DNA from: Cephalotus follicularis | Taxonomy: Eukaryota; Streptophyta; Magnoliopsida; Oxalidales; Cephalotaceae | Assembly: GCA_001972305.1 (NCBI GenBank) | Contig: BDDD01000322.1 | Location: 186,001 to 250,000 of the forward strand | Reading direction: 5' to 3' | DNA: 64,000 bases | Shown: positions 36,625 through 48,620 of the stretch, piece by piece | Numbering within the stretch: position 1 is the first letter of the stretch | How the letters are laid out: the number at the start of each line of letters is the position of its first letter | Made by a program: the position numbers and the translations under genes | The notes under the pieces: generated by a model | Database searches by the model: none | What the model was told of the DNA's origin: nothing | The model's input: the letters and a program-made list of their open reading frames with translations, nothing else

Positions 36625-38186
36625 TGTTAGAGATGAAGTGCTGCGAGCCAGTGCCGAGCTTGTAGTTACATTATCTTGTATAAACGATTTTTAAATTCAT
36701 TAAAGATGTTTATGTTTTATCAATGGCTATGAGTTCGTTTATTTAATACGTGTTTTATTAATTGTAAATGAATATCCAGGAATAAAGTTAGAGAACCAAG
36801 TTCATGATGAGATCATGATGTGAGAGTTGGAATCTCAGTATACTTTATTTTGAATCTTCCTGGTCATAGAATTGACACTCGTGGCATGATCAATCCGGAT
36901 AGACCAGCACATACTATCAAATCGGTAAGTATAGGGTGACGAATCTCACACTCACTAGCATAAACGATGATATGACAACTATGTGGGTGCTCATTTAACG
37001 GGTTCACTGAAGGTAACTGTTGATAGAATATCTATATGGAGTTTTACTTACATGTCAGACAGAATTCTAGTTTTACAAGAGTGAATGTGGTCCGTGGACA
37101 TGAGCTGTCAATGGATGTCTTATGCATAGGGTATTGTGTTTTGATGATGCTTAAATACATATTCTATGAAGTGTATACAGGCAGTAGTTGGACATAGTAC
37201 GTTTATGTATGGAGGCATGTGAACTGACAAAAATGAATCCATTGCTTCTAGTAAAAGAAGATTATGCTCAGGATGATTTTCGTTAGCAATTAAACGTCGG
37301 CCAGGCTAGCCACGATATCAAAAGTGTGATATCATTGGTTAAATATTAGAAGGGCACCTCTAATATTATTTAAGCTAATGAAAGATAGCCACGAGGCTAA
37401 AGATTAAATTATTGGGATCTAACATAATCCGTACCCCAGATTTATTAGAGCATTGTCAATGGAGGGACTATACGTGCATGTACCTGTAAAAAGTGGTTCG
37501 CAAATTATTCATATTACCTGGGGGTCGTTATGCATTGCTAGATGTCGATGTCGACCAGTAGGATATTGGGATATTATATATATATATATATATAATTAAT
37601 GAGATTAATTATATTAATGAAATTAAAATATAATTAATGAGATTAATTATATTAAAAGGAAACAAAGAAGTTTAAAAGGAAAGGAATTCTTTTTAAAGAG
37701 GGCTAGCTGAATTAGGAGATTGTATTTAAGTGGGACTTGTCTAGCAGCAAGTATATAAACACATCTATCTCCTTCAAACATAAGTTTTGCTTTATTTTTG
37801 CAAACCCTAGCCGTCTTTCTCTTTCTCTCTCTCATACAATCAAGTGATGATAGGTTGTGAAAATTTTGTGTTGGAGATTGAAGCTTGGTGTGGATACCTT
37901 GGAGGCTTTCTATACATGGAAGCTAGAACCGTTTTCAAACGTTCAACAAGTAGCTGTGCTTTTGGAAGCAACAAGACACATAGGAAGAAGGAAGGAACTG
38001 GTCCATTCATGTGAGTAATTACGCCTGCTCCTCCTTATTGATTTATATCTAACTATATATGTATGCTCAAAAGATCCTGGAAACGAACCATATGGCTTTA
38101 TATTCATGATATGATCACACAATATATATATTAGGGTTTTATGCATCTAGGTATTTTATTGTTTAAATCACCATAAGGTTCCAAAA
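36625..38186 (+). repeat. C3 5' LTR (1562 bp)
   Basis: It matches the 3' LTR along its length except around 37560-37725, where an AT run and a duplicated block of about 23 bp occur that the 3' copy lacks. A TATA-type box at 37752-37759 is followed by a pyrimidine-rich stretch, both present in the other copy. Confidence 0.9.
37752..37759 (+). promoter_or_regulatory. Candidate TATA box, C3 5' LTR
   Basis: TATATAAA lies in AGCAAGTATATAAACACATC. The same text is kept in the 3' LTR (47712-47719) in an otherwise AT-variable region. A CT-rich run and AAACCCTAGCC lie 30-70 bp downstream, as in many plant transcription starts. Confidence 0.5.
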
Positions 38187-38189
38187 AAA

Positions 38190-38201
38190 TTGTATCAGTG
38201 C
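38190..38201 (+). other. C3 primer-binding site, degenerate
   Basis: TTGTATCAGTGC differs at two positions from TGGTATCAGAGC. It lies 3 nt after the LTR, which also has its terminal CA degraded. Confidence 0.7.
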
Positions 38202-38392
38202 TGGATTTGATGCATATATATAGTTAGAAACATGTTTGTTGATGATATGCTAGAATTGTTTGGGTTTAATCCGTGAGACAGAAGCATGGGATGCAATTTG
38301 CGATTCCCTGTAGTCGTGAAACCATCGGTGGTTTCGAGCAAACCGTCAACAGTTACACGCGATACCACTGTAGCAAATCGCACCAAGACGCA

Positions 38393-38640
38393 TAAGCATC
38401 GACGCTTTTGAGAAAAGCGCCGACGCTTACGCGCTAAAGCGTTGATACCTCTTAGTCTCTAATGCGTCGACGCTTTTCTGAAAAGTGTCGAAGCCAAAAC
38501 AGTAAATCGATCGACGCTTTTGAGAAACGCGTTGATGGTTACGCGTATAAAACATCGCCATAAGTCGACAAAAGCATCGATGCTTAAGGAAGCGTCAACA
38601 AAAGCGTAGACGCTTGACGCGTGAACATCGACGGTTTGGC
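38393..38640. repeat. GCGTCGACGC palindrome cluster in C3 leader
   Basis: Copies include GCATCGACGCTTTTGAG, AGCGCCGACGCTT, GCGTCGACGCTTTTCTG and GCGTAGACGCTT. It starts about 200 bp after the LTR, as in C2, although the two leaders are otherwise different there. Confidence 0.82.
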
Positions 38641-39199
38641 ATTAATGTACGGAAAAAGCATTTTTCTTAATAACCCAATCAATTGTCTATACTTGTGGAA
38701 ACATATCTATCAAGATTGTTAGTTTATTCAATGAGATTGAATATGCATGATGGTATGGCTATGGACTTGACCTAGTTTGTCTTATTTAATTCAAGTGTTG
38801 AATGTATGGTTTTTATTTTTCATACTTTCGGGTTGTAATAACTTTTGAGACTTGCATGTCTCTCTTTTCTCTCTTAATTTGAATCTGCAATTCTTATTCA
38901 CCTCCTTGTAACTCCGTTTGATTTATTTCAAGGTTTCTGTAGTTTATAGTTGGTGTATGTAATTGAAGAGCGAGCGTCGCAGCGGAAGCAAATTAGAGGA
39001 GAACGAAGATATTACAAGACCCATGCATGTATGGGAGCCAATGTATGATTGTACTAACATACCTAGGAATGAGACCAGCAGCTTGTTTGAGAGTCAAACA
39101 AGTTGCAGTAGTAAAAGTGCATAACCTGCAATTAGTTTATAGTATGTATGTGATGCATGCCTAAATTTTGCTCTTGAAGTTCCAACGGTCCCCATAATA

Positions 39200-41986
39200 T
39201 GTAATACCCTGCTTGTTCGTATATGTGTTTTACAGACTTTTTATATATGTTTGTTTTCAGGCTTTTTAAATTGTTTTATTTTAAAGTCCGGTTGCCCTAT
39301 GTTTTGGGCCTATGTGTTTCGGGCTGACTGATACCAGCCTAAATTTTGGATATGTTGATATGATAATGCAATGGGTGGTTGGGCCTATGTTTATGATTTT
39401 TATTTTATCAAACTTTATTTTACAATTTTAAATATTTATTGAAAAAATTTCTTTTATTATAAATTTCTTTTCTTTCTTTTCTTTATTTTCTTTTATTTTC
39501 CTTTTTCATTATTTTCTTCTTTCCTTCTTTCTTCTCCTCTCTTCTCCCGTAACTCTCTCCTTCTCCCTATCCCTTCACACGTTTTCACTTTCCATTCCTT
39601 ATTCCCTGAAATCCTCTCTTCTTTCCTTATGAATCAGAATTTGTCTTTTATTTTCTATTTGGAGAGTGACATTCCATTGCTATATGTCATTCTCTCTCTC
39701 TTTGCCCAACACACTGCTAAATTCTGCATTGTTGAAGTTTGTTTGATTCTTGTGGAGTTGTTTTGTCCGGATTATAGAGGTAATGTCAATCTTCTGTTAT
39801 TCTTTTGGTTGAGTTCCTTTGGTTGTTTAAGGGCTTTATATTTTGTCTCTGTTTTCTTCTCTTTGATTTCATGTAAACAGCTGAGTAATCTTGAACAGTG
39901 GTGTTCTTCTTGCTGTTTTCAGTGTCTGTAATCTCATTGCAGGTGAGTAATCTTACTGTAATGGTTTGCTCTACTTGGTCTTTCGGTTTTGTGTTGTTAG
40001 TGTCTCTTGATTTTGATTTCTTGACTACATATGTTCTGTCATTATATTCTTAAGCCTGTCAGCATGTTTTAGACATCATAGACATGTTGTAATCTGGTTT
40101 TAATATCTGTAAATGGTTATGGATAGAAATTTGGACTTATACATATGCATATGTTTAAAGGTTCTATCATATCTCTTGAAGTTAATCACTGCCTAGATGC
40201 TTCTTCATATCAAATCTATGTTTTTGTGTCATCTAAACATCATACAATGTCTTGTGTATATGTTCATATGTCTCTGGTATGATGTCTTTCATGTTTAGGC
40301 AGTTTCTGTATTGAAAAATCTCAAGTTCTGCTGTTCTGTCATCCAGAACAATCGACTGTTCTTATTGACAGTCGGCTGGTTTGGTTGTGTAGTCGACTGC
40401 CTTATGAAAACAGTCGACTGTCTTGTGTTGTGTAGTCGGCTATTTGTATGAATCAGCCGACTGCCTTGTTATGCACAGTCGGCTGGACCTCTGTCACAGT
40501 CGACTGCTTGCAGTACAGTTTGTGTAGTCGAATGGCCATGTTGCATAGTCGACTGCCAAGCTTCTAACAGTCGACTGGAGCTCTGTAACAGTCAGCTGTT
40601 TTGTCCAGAGAATTCCTATTTTTAACTGTTTTGATTCGTTTGTTCGTCGAATTAAACCGGGTCTTTTCTAAACACTATAAGGAGTCTGTTTTATGTCTCT
40701 AATGTTTCTTAGACCCTTATATAAATAGTTTTGTGTCTTTTAGATTGTTGTGTTTCAAAGGGGAATTTGAGTTAACAATCTTTCCGTAAATGCTTTTGTG
40801 AACGCAAAAAGGTATGGATTTCTATCGTTCTTTGGCTATCTGGTTTTTATCGAACTAAAATCAGTTTTATGCTATGTTTCTTGGTTTTATGGACTTGGTT
40901 ATGTTTTATGGTATGTTTCAAAAATAAAGTCAGTTTTTGACATTTTATGAATTTAAATATATCTGACTTTATTCTTATGCTATGATAAGTTACGAAATGA
41001 TCATCTCTTTATATCAAAAAATAAATGACTTGATGTTTTGACTATGAAATGTATGTTATGATATCGTTGGTGAATGATTTTCAAATATGTTTTGAGAAAG
41101 CATATTTATGTGTTTTTTTAGTGATGTTTTCGAAATGATTGAATACAGAGTATTGTACCCACCTATGGGGCGTACCATAGGCATGTCGAAGGCCTGGCAC
41201 GGGGACATGACACTTTCGTAGCGGTGTGATTAGTCTACCACGTCTCTTAATGTTATGAATAAATCACATGAGGTTGATTTATGGATCCGCTATGTATGAT
41301 AGAGGCGTATGAATCGATTCTAGTATATGGGTATGTGATATGAAATGATATGTGAGAATTGACTTGTGTAGTGCCATACACTTCAATTCTGATGGGCATA
41401 TGGAATTAGTGCCTCCCTTGCCAATGTATGTTATGAAATGTGATATGTATGTGGCTCAGTATGACTTTGTCAATCTTGAAATGATATTTTTGATGTTTCG
41501 TAAATGTTTCGAAAGATATGAAATTGGTAATTAAGATATGATTTCAAAGAATGTTTAATCTGTTTTAATTGCTTAAGATTTTCTATTATGAGTTTTATTG
41601 AGATCTTACTGCTTTTAAACTTATCGTTTATTACTTTTACTTTCTTTGTCCGTACTGAGGTTTGCTTAGCTGCGTTTTGTTTTCCATGCGGCAGGTTATA
41701 AAGAGCAACGAGGGAATGCGTGAATGAGAGTTGGCCACTTTTATGGAGTGTGATCCCTAAATTGTCCTCTGTTATAGTGGTCATGAACAATATGTTATTT
41801 TGGTTTATGCTTCGGTATTTGACTTAGAAATATGTTAAGTTTTAAGTTTGGAACAGTTTTTCAGTTATGCTATGACCGCCACGTTTTTTACTAATAAAGT
41901 TTTGTTATATTCAGATAAGTTATGCGATGTTATGATAGGTTCTGTATTATGACCTGTGACGACTCCCGTCGTCCGGAGGTGTTACA
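39200..41986 (+). mobile_element. S3: solo LTR of a gypsy element (2787 bp)
   Basis: It begins TGTAATACCC and ends GGAGGTGTTACA. Flanks TAATA (39195-39199) and TAACA (41987-41991) are a 5-bp duplication with one change. It is inserted in the C3 leader. Its 3' half is homologous to the G3 LTR (compare 41140-41310 with 50130-50300: GTACCCACCTATGGG, GGATCCG, GAGGCGTATG). Its palindromes, however, are CAGTCGACTG-type where G3 has GCGTCGACGC. A 100-codon frame at 39629-39931 has no family similarity and is not called. Confidence 0.85.
40349..40600. repeat. CAGTCGACTG palindrome cluster in S3
   Basis: Ten or so copies of CAGTCGACTG and one-base variants (CAGTCGGCTG, CAGCCGACTG, ATCGACTG) occur every 20-40 bp. 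The central CG is almost always kept. Confidence 0.87.
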
Positions 41987-42028
41987 TAACATGCCATCTA
42001 CCTATAATTTGATTAATAAAGGGTTGGC

Positions 42029-42029
<1 letters not shown>

Positions 42030-42065
<36 letters not shown>
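42030..42065. repeat. (AAT)n microsatellite
   Basis: About 12 AAT units lie just after S3 in the C3 leader. Confidence 0.95.
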
Positions 42066-42068
<3 letters not shown>

Positions 42069-42185
42069 ACTTATATTATTATTCCTCAATTATACCATGA
42101 TATCAAGTTAAAGCGAAATAGGCACAAGAGAGTGTTTGGTCGTTGCCTTCTGCCATTACAACTAATATAGATGGTTTTGGAAATT

Positions 42186-42502
42186 GTGAGTGATTTGCCC
42201 CCGTCAAGGCTTACCTTTTCTGGGAACATCTATAAAAGTTGAACATGAGATGTACATACAGATGAATTGCGAAAGTGAATGTTTTGCCCCCCGTCAAGAT
42301 TCACATTCATTGATTCATTGTGTGTTGGATGGTAGGTAAAACTTGACTAGAATACATATGGCGTTTTGGCACACGTCAAGATCATATGTAAAGTAAAGGC
42401 AAAAGCGATGATCGGGAATCATGCTATTGTATGGTTGGCAAGATTTTGCCTAACTACAAGATTCAGTATAGCGTTTTAGCCCCCGTCAAGGTTATACTGA
42501 AT
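42186..42502 (+). other. Array of four stem-loops with conserved loop, C3 leader
   Basis: The conserved loop text TTTTGCCCCCGTCAAG occurs four times, each time closed by a different stem. Stems are GTGAG/CTTAC with one G-U (42186-42214), GTGAAT/ATTCAC (42275-42304), TACATATG/CATATGTA (42353-42390), and ATTCAGTATA/TATACTGAAT, 10 bp perfect (42461-42502). The array lies between primer site and gag. Conserved loops with unrelated but pairing stems argue for RNA structure. Confidence 0.8.
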
Positions 42503-42723
42503 ATGATGTAGGACACTGATCCCGACTCAGAAATGAGATCCATGAAACTTGGATTGTTGTTTCTCATCTCCCATAATATTTGAGGGTTATGGGATTCACG
42601 TAAAACAGTGGGAGCCAGAGAGGAAAAGCACCTAAAATATTAAAGACCAAATCTATATGGTTATAAACATTTAAATTGAATTTATCTGAATATTGTCTTT
42701 ATTTTATATCTGCAGAAATCACA

Positions 42724-45700
42724 ATGACAAACCCCATCACTGTAATTCTTGAGAAGAATCAATTGACAGGTCCAAATTATGTGGACTGGCTATGGAATGT
42801 CAAAATAGTTTTGAATTATGAGGACATAGATTATGTCCTAGAAGCCCCTATGCCAGCACTGCATGCTGAAGATGCCTCAACCGAAGATCATGCCATTTAT
42901 AAGAAATGGGTGGCTGATGAAAAGAAAGTCAGAAGCTACCTAATGCCATCGATGAGCAATGAAATCGATTCGAGACTCTAAGGAAATTCTCCTACATCTC
43001 CGCGAGTTATACAGAGAGACTAGTAGGAATGCTCAGTTCCAGCTCATTGTTGAGCTATATGGCACTAAAATGGCTGAAGGATCTTCTGTTAATCATCATG
43101 TGCTTAAAATGATCAATGCAATTGAACATCTTGCTGATCTTGGCATCATTCAGGATGCTGAATTAAGCACAGATCTGATCCTTCATTCGCTTCCACTTTC
43201 CTTCTCTAGTTTCATCACTAATTTTAACATGAATAGGATATCAGCTACTCTGCCTGATCTTCTAAACATGCTGAAGGAATCAGAAGTGAACAAGAATAAG
43301 GGCAAGGCGCCAGTCATGATGGTAGGGCAGTCCCGTAGGCCAAAGAGGAAAGGCAAGGCCAACCTTGAGAAGGGGAAGACTAAAAATGGGAAGATACCAC
43401 CACAGCCGACATCTTTCAAACCAGCGAAAGCCAGACCACATAATCAGAAAAACCAGCAAGCTGTTGCTGCGCCACACATTGTCGCAAGAGTTGCAGCTAC
43501 TGAGGAGTCTACCTCAGAAGCTCCTTCTAAGGGACCGTGCTTCCACTGTGGGAAGCCAGGACATTGGAAAAGGAACTGTGTGACATTCCTTAGATCAATT
43601 GGCAAAGGTATGCCCTATTTGTCTTATATAGAGGTGAATATGAATATTTCTGATTCATCTTCCTGGATTTTAGAGAGTGGATGTGGTACTCACATATGTT
43701 CTAATTTACAGGCTCTCACAGACAGAAGAAACCTTGAGAAGGGTGAGGGAGATCTAAGACTTGCGGATGGTTCCATTATTGAAGCCATAGCTATAGGATC
43801 AATTTATATTTTGTTGCCTTCGGGCCAGAGTTTAGAACTAAAACATTGAGTTTATTCACTTCACATTTTGCATAATATTATTTCTATTCCAGCATTAGAT
43901 GTTGAAGGTTTTCATATTATTTTAAAGACAAGTGTTGTTCTATTTTATTTAATAATATGATTTATGCAAAATGTTTCCTTCATGGTAGATTATATATATT
44001 GAGTAAACATGAGACTGTTTTCAATACAAAAAAAGACAATAAAAGAAAAAGAGATGAAGTTAATCAATCCTACCTATGGCATTATAGACTTGGTCATATA
44101 CGAGAGAAAAGAGTCCGCATGTGATCTCAGATGGATATTTTGATTTTTCAATGTATCAATCGCTACCAACTTGTGAACCTTGTCTTAAAGGTAAAATGAC
44201 CAAATCTCCCTTCACAAGGAAAGGGGAAAGGTCCCCAGAACTGCTAGGTCTAGTACATACTGATGTATGTGGACCAATGAATTGATGCCAGAGGTGGATA
44301 TTCCTACTTCATAACCTTTACGGATGATCATTCTCGTTTCGGTTATTTGTACCTTATGCGGCATAAATCTGAAGCCTTTGAAAAGTTCAAAGAATTTAGA
44401 CAAGAAGTAGAGAAACAGACTAGTAAAAGTCTTAAGACTCTTCGATCAGATCGAGGTGGAGAGTATCGCTCCACCGAGTTTTTAACTTATCTCAAAGATA
44501 ATGGGATTATCTCTCAATGGACCCCTCCGGGAACACCACAGCATAATGCTGTGTCTAAAAGGAGATATCATACCTTGCTTGACATGGTGTGTAGCATGAT
44601 GAGTGATGCTGGACTTCCACTATATTTTTGGGGTTATGCTTTAGAGACTGCTGTTCTCTTATTGAATAGGATTCCAACGAAATCTGCTCCCAAGACCCCA
44701 TATGTAATATGGAACGGGAAGAAACCCAATCTTAGTTATCTAAGGATATGGGGCTATCCTGAATATGTTAAGTAGGTAGTAGTAGATAAATTGGAATCTA
44801 GGTCCATAAAATGTAAACTTGTGGGATATCCTAAAGAAACACAAGGGTATTACTTCTATTATCCACCTGACAAAAAAGTGTTTGTAGCCATGCAAGATGC
44901 TTTGCTTGAGGACTTCCTATTGGAAGACAGCAGTGGGAGTACGATAGAATTAGATGAACGAACTAAAGAACCACAAGTTGAGGGCCTATCCAATCCTGTT
45001 CAAATTGATGTTCCTGAAATGTCAGATACCACAGATACACAACCTCTGCGTAGAACTACCAGATTACCCAAGGAACCTGAGAGATACTATGGTAGTTTTC
45101 TCATTAAAGGTACCCAAGAGCTAAATTTCATGAATGATTATCCAATAAGCTACAAAGAAGCCATATGCGATATGGACTCGAAGAAGTGGCTTGATGCCAT
45201 GAATTCTGAAATAGAGTCCATGTACTCTAATCAAGTTTGGAATCTAGTGGATGCACCCGACCCTTAGGTTGCAAAAGGATTTTCAAACGGAAGATTGGAA
45301 ATGATGGAAAGGTGAAAGCCTTTAAAGCTAGGCTCGTAGCCAAAGGTTACAACCAACGGGAAGGGATTGATTATGAGGAAACTTTCTCTCCCGTAGCCAT
45401 GCTTAAATCCATTCCGATTTTACTTGCTATAGCTGCACATTTTGACTATGAGATATGGCAAATGGATGTGAAAACTGCTTTTCTCAATGGAAACATTGAT
45501 GAAGACATATATATGACTCAACCTGAGGGTTTCATATCCACTAGTGAGGAACAGAAAGTGTGCAAACTTCAGTAGTCCTTTTATGGACTAAAGCATGCTT
45601 TAAGAAGTTGGAACATCCGATTCGATGAGACAATCAAAAAGTTTGATTTCATTAAGAATCGAGATGAACCATGTGTGTATAAAAAGGTTAGTGGGAGCTC

Positions 45701-46722
45701 AGTGACTTTTCTAGTCCTATACATTGACGACATACTCCTTATAGGAAATGATGTGATCATGTTGTCGAACATAAAGGCCTGGTTATCCATAGTTTTCTCC
45801 ATGAAAGACTTGGGAGAAGTTTCCTATATCCTGGGAATAAAGGTCTATGGAGATAGATAAAAAAAGGATGATAGGGTTGTCCCAGTCTTTGTACATTGAC
45901 AGAGTGCTTAAGCGGTTTAGCATGGAAAATTCCAAGAGAGGTTACCTGCCTCTATGTCATGGGATGTCACTTTCAAAACAGATGTCTCCTGAGACAGCTG
46001 AAGAAAGAAAGAGGATAATGCACATTCCGTATGCTTCGGCAATTGGAAGCGTCATGTATGCTATACTTTGCACTAGACCAGATATCGCCTATGATGTAAG
46101 TGTTACAAGCAGATATCAGTCAGATCAAGGTGAGAGTCACTGGAAGGCCATCAAAGATATCCTCAAGTAACTTAATAGGACTAAGGATTTATTCTTAATG
46201 TATGGAGGAAAAGTTTTGAAGATTGAGGGTTTTACTGACTCTAATTTTCGGACAGATGTGGATGATTCAAAATCAACATCGGGGTTTGTGTTCACCTTGA
46301 CTGATGGAGCAGTGAGTTGGAAGAGTTCCAAACAACCTACCACTGCGGATTCAGTGACTAAAGCTGAATACATTGTAGCATCGGAAGCTGCTAAGGAAGG
46401 TGTATGGATGAAGAAGTTCATCAAAGATTTTGGTGTAGTTCCTGACATTGATGATCCGGTATCTTTGAACTGTGATAACAATGGAGCGATAACGCAATCC
46501 AAGGAGCCTATATCGCACTCAAAGTCTAAGCACATTCTCAGGCGATTTCACCTTATACGTGAGATCATTGATCGTGGATATATAAAAGTGGAACGAGTTC
46601 CAAGTGAAGACAATATTGCAAAGCCGCATACTAAGGCACTACCAAAGGCGGTTTTTGATAGACACCTTGATGCTATGGGGTGTGAGACACTATGGCCACT
46701 AGCTTTAGCACTTGGTAGGAGA
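42724..46722 (+). pseudogene. C3 gag-pol (copia), frameshifted, catalytic residues lost
   Basis: ATG at 42724 opens gag (TVILEKNQLTGPNYVDWLWN). A shift near 42970 leads to a second frame, 42959-43849, with the rest of gag, zinc knuckle CFHCGKPGHWKRNC and protease WILESGCGTHIC, where the catalytic Asp is Glu (codon 43673-43675). Integrase runs to 44775 (HTDVCGP region broken near 44270; TLRSDRGGEY), and the expected catalytic Glu after GVS is Lys (44557-44559). RT occupies 44791-45575, ending at a stop after CKLQ, and 45675-45860 with YIDDILLIGND. RNase H is 46198 to about 46700 (SLNCDNNGAI). The copy cannot encode active protease or integrase. Confidence 0.9.
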
Positions 46723-46723
46723 T

Positions 46724-48147
46724 TGTTAGAGATGAAGTGCTGCGAGCCAGTGCCAAGCTTGTATTTACTTTATCTTGTATAAACGATATATAAATTTAAT
46801 AAAGATGTTTATGTTTTATAAATGGCTATGAGTTCGTTTCTTTAATACATGTTTTATTGATTGTAAATGAATTTCCTAGAATAAAGTTAGAGAACCAAGT
46901 TCATGATGAGATCATGATGTGAGAGTTGGAATCTCGGTGTACTTTATTTAGAATCTTCCTGGCCATAGGATTGACACTCGGGGCATGATCAATCCGGATA
47001 GACCAGCACATACTATCAAGTCGGTAAGTATAGGGTGACGAATCTCACACTCACTCGCATAAACGATGCTATGACAACTATGTGGGTGCTCATTTAACGA
47101 GTTCACTGAAGGTCACTGTTGATAGAATATCTGTATGGAGTTTTACTTACATGTCAGACAGAATTCTAGTTTTACAGGAGTGAATATGGTCCGTGGACAT
47201 GAGCCGTCACTGAATGTCTTATGCATAGGGTATTGTGTTTTGATGATGCTTAAATACATATTCTATGAAGTGTATACAAGCATTAGTTGGACAAAGTACG
47301 CTTATGTATGGAGGCATGTGAACTGGCAACAATGAATCCATTGCTTATACTAAAAGAAGATTATGCTCAGGATAATTTTCGTTAGCAATTAAACACCGAC
47401 CAGGCTAGCCACGATATAAAGAGTGTGATATCATTGGTTGAATATTAGAGGGGCACCTCTAATATTATTTAAGCTAATGAAAGATAGTCACGAGGCTAAA
47501 GATTAAATTATTGGGATTTAACATAATCCGTACCACCCTAGATTTAATTAGAGCATTGTCAATGGAGGGACTATACGTGCATGTACCTGTAAATAGTGGT
47601 TCGCAAATTATTCATAGTACCTAGGGGTCATTACGCATTGCTAGATGTCGATGTCGACCAGTAGGATGCCTGAGATTAAATTGATAAATTAAGGACTTGT
47701 CTAGCAGCAAGTATATAAACACATCTATCTCCTTCAAACATAAATTTTGCTCTATTTTTGCACAACCCTATCTGCCTCTCTCTTTCTCCCTCTCATACAA
47801 TCAAGTGTTGATAGCTTATGAAGCTTTCGTGTTGGAGATTGAAGCTTGGTGTGGATACCTTGGAGGCTTTCTATACTTCGAAGCTAGAACTGTTTTCAAA
47901 CGTTCTACAAGTAGCTGTGCTTTTGGAAGCAAGAAGACACATAGGAAGAAGGAAGGAGCCGCTCCATTCATGTGCGTAATTCAGCCTGCTCCTCCCAATT
48001 GACTTATATCTAACTATATATGTATGCTCAAAATATCCTGGAAAAGAACCATATGGCTTGATATTCATGAGATTATCACACAATATATATATTAGGGTTT
48101 TATGCATCTAGATATTTTATTGTTTAAGTCGCCATAAGGTTCCAACA
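46724..48147 (+). repeat. C3 3' LTR (1424 bp)
   Basis: It begins TGTTAGAGATGAAG and ends GGTTCCAACA. The preceding TTGGTAGGAGAT is the polypurine tract. A TATATAAA box is at 47712-47719. It lacks the AT-rich block found in the 5' copy. Confidence 0.9.
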
Positions 48148-48386
48148 CCATGTTCTTTTCCATGTTTTACCATGCTTATGTGTCACCATTGCATGCGATG
48201 GTGACACCAATTCAACTCTTGTTATTGATGTGGTGATCTGTGTGGCTTGTGACCTTGCCATTATGGACTGGTTTTGCTTTGTTAAGGGTGTGTTTCCGCT
48301 GCCTTGTATGTATGTTTAAGTTTTGTTCTACACCCTTTTACCCCTTGTCCATTTTGGCACCGAATATGGTTTTACTGTTTCCAACA
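48148..48386 (+). repeat. C2 3' LTR, last part (239 bp)
   Basis: It continues the C2 LTR after C3 (equivalent to 18050-18290) and ends TTTCCAACA, followed by the ATGAA target duplication. Confidence 0.92.
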
Positions 48387-48531
48387 ATGAACATGTAATA
48401 TCCAGTTTCATTGCCTATATGCTTGACGTGTCATATGTTATGTTCGATTTATGTTATCTATTATTCAGAATATTTGAAATTGTTTTTGAAAACTCTTTTA
48501 TTTCTTTTCTTTCTTTTTGCATTTTTCGGGT

Positions 48532-48620
48532 GTCAAAAGTGTCGACGCCATTGTTTTAACATCGAAGCTTTGACAGAAAGGCTAAAGTGCTGACGCATTC
48601 GATTAACCGTCGACGTTTTA
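48532..48620. repeat. GCGTCGACGC-type cluster, G3 first LTR 5' end
   Basis: Copies include GTGTCGACGCC, ACATCGAAGCTTT and CCGTCGACGTTT. The second LTR (55866-55950) keeps less decayed versions such as GCGTCGACGCC. Confidence 0.75.

Larger units (their letters stand above)
36625..48147 (+). mobile_element. C3: Ty1/copia retrotransposon nested in C2 3' LTR
   Basis: LTRs are 36625-38186 and 46724-48147 (start TGTTAGAGATGAAG, end GGTTCCAACA in the 3' copy). Flanks are AAATG (36620-36624) and CCATG (48148-48152). The uninterrupted C2 5' LTR reads CCATG here, so the left duplication has two changes. The internal region holds a degenerate primer site, a palindrome-bearing leader invaded by S3, a stem-loop array, and gag-pol with frameshifts and lost catalytic residues. 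Without S3 the element is about 8.7 kb. Confidence 0.9.
16047..48386 (+). mobile_element. C2: Ty1/copia retrotransposon, host of nested insertions
   Basis: The 5' LTR is 16047-18290. The 3' LTR starts at 34613 and finishes at 48386 after an interruption. The element is flanked by a perfect 5-bp duplication ATGAA (16042-16046 and 48387-48391). Removing nested G2 (18883-29524) and C3 (36625-48147 plus target duplications) leaves about 10.2 kb: two LTRs of about 2.25 kb and an internal region of about 5.7 kb. That region has a primer site, leader, gag, protease, integrase, RT and RNase H in copia order. In a 70-bp comparison of the LTR starts I count four substitutions, so it is not recent. Confidence 0.9.

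Noticed and set aside
39629-39931. 100-codon hydrophobic open frame
   Set aside because: It is inside solo LTR S3 in a T-rich region; low complexity explains both openness and hydrophobicity.
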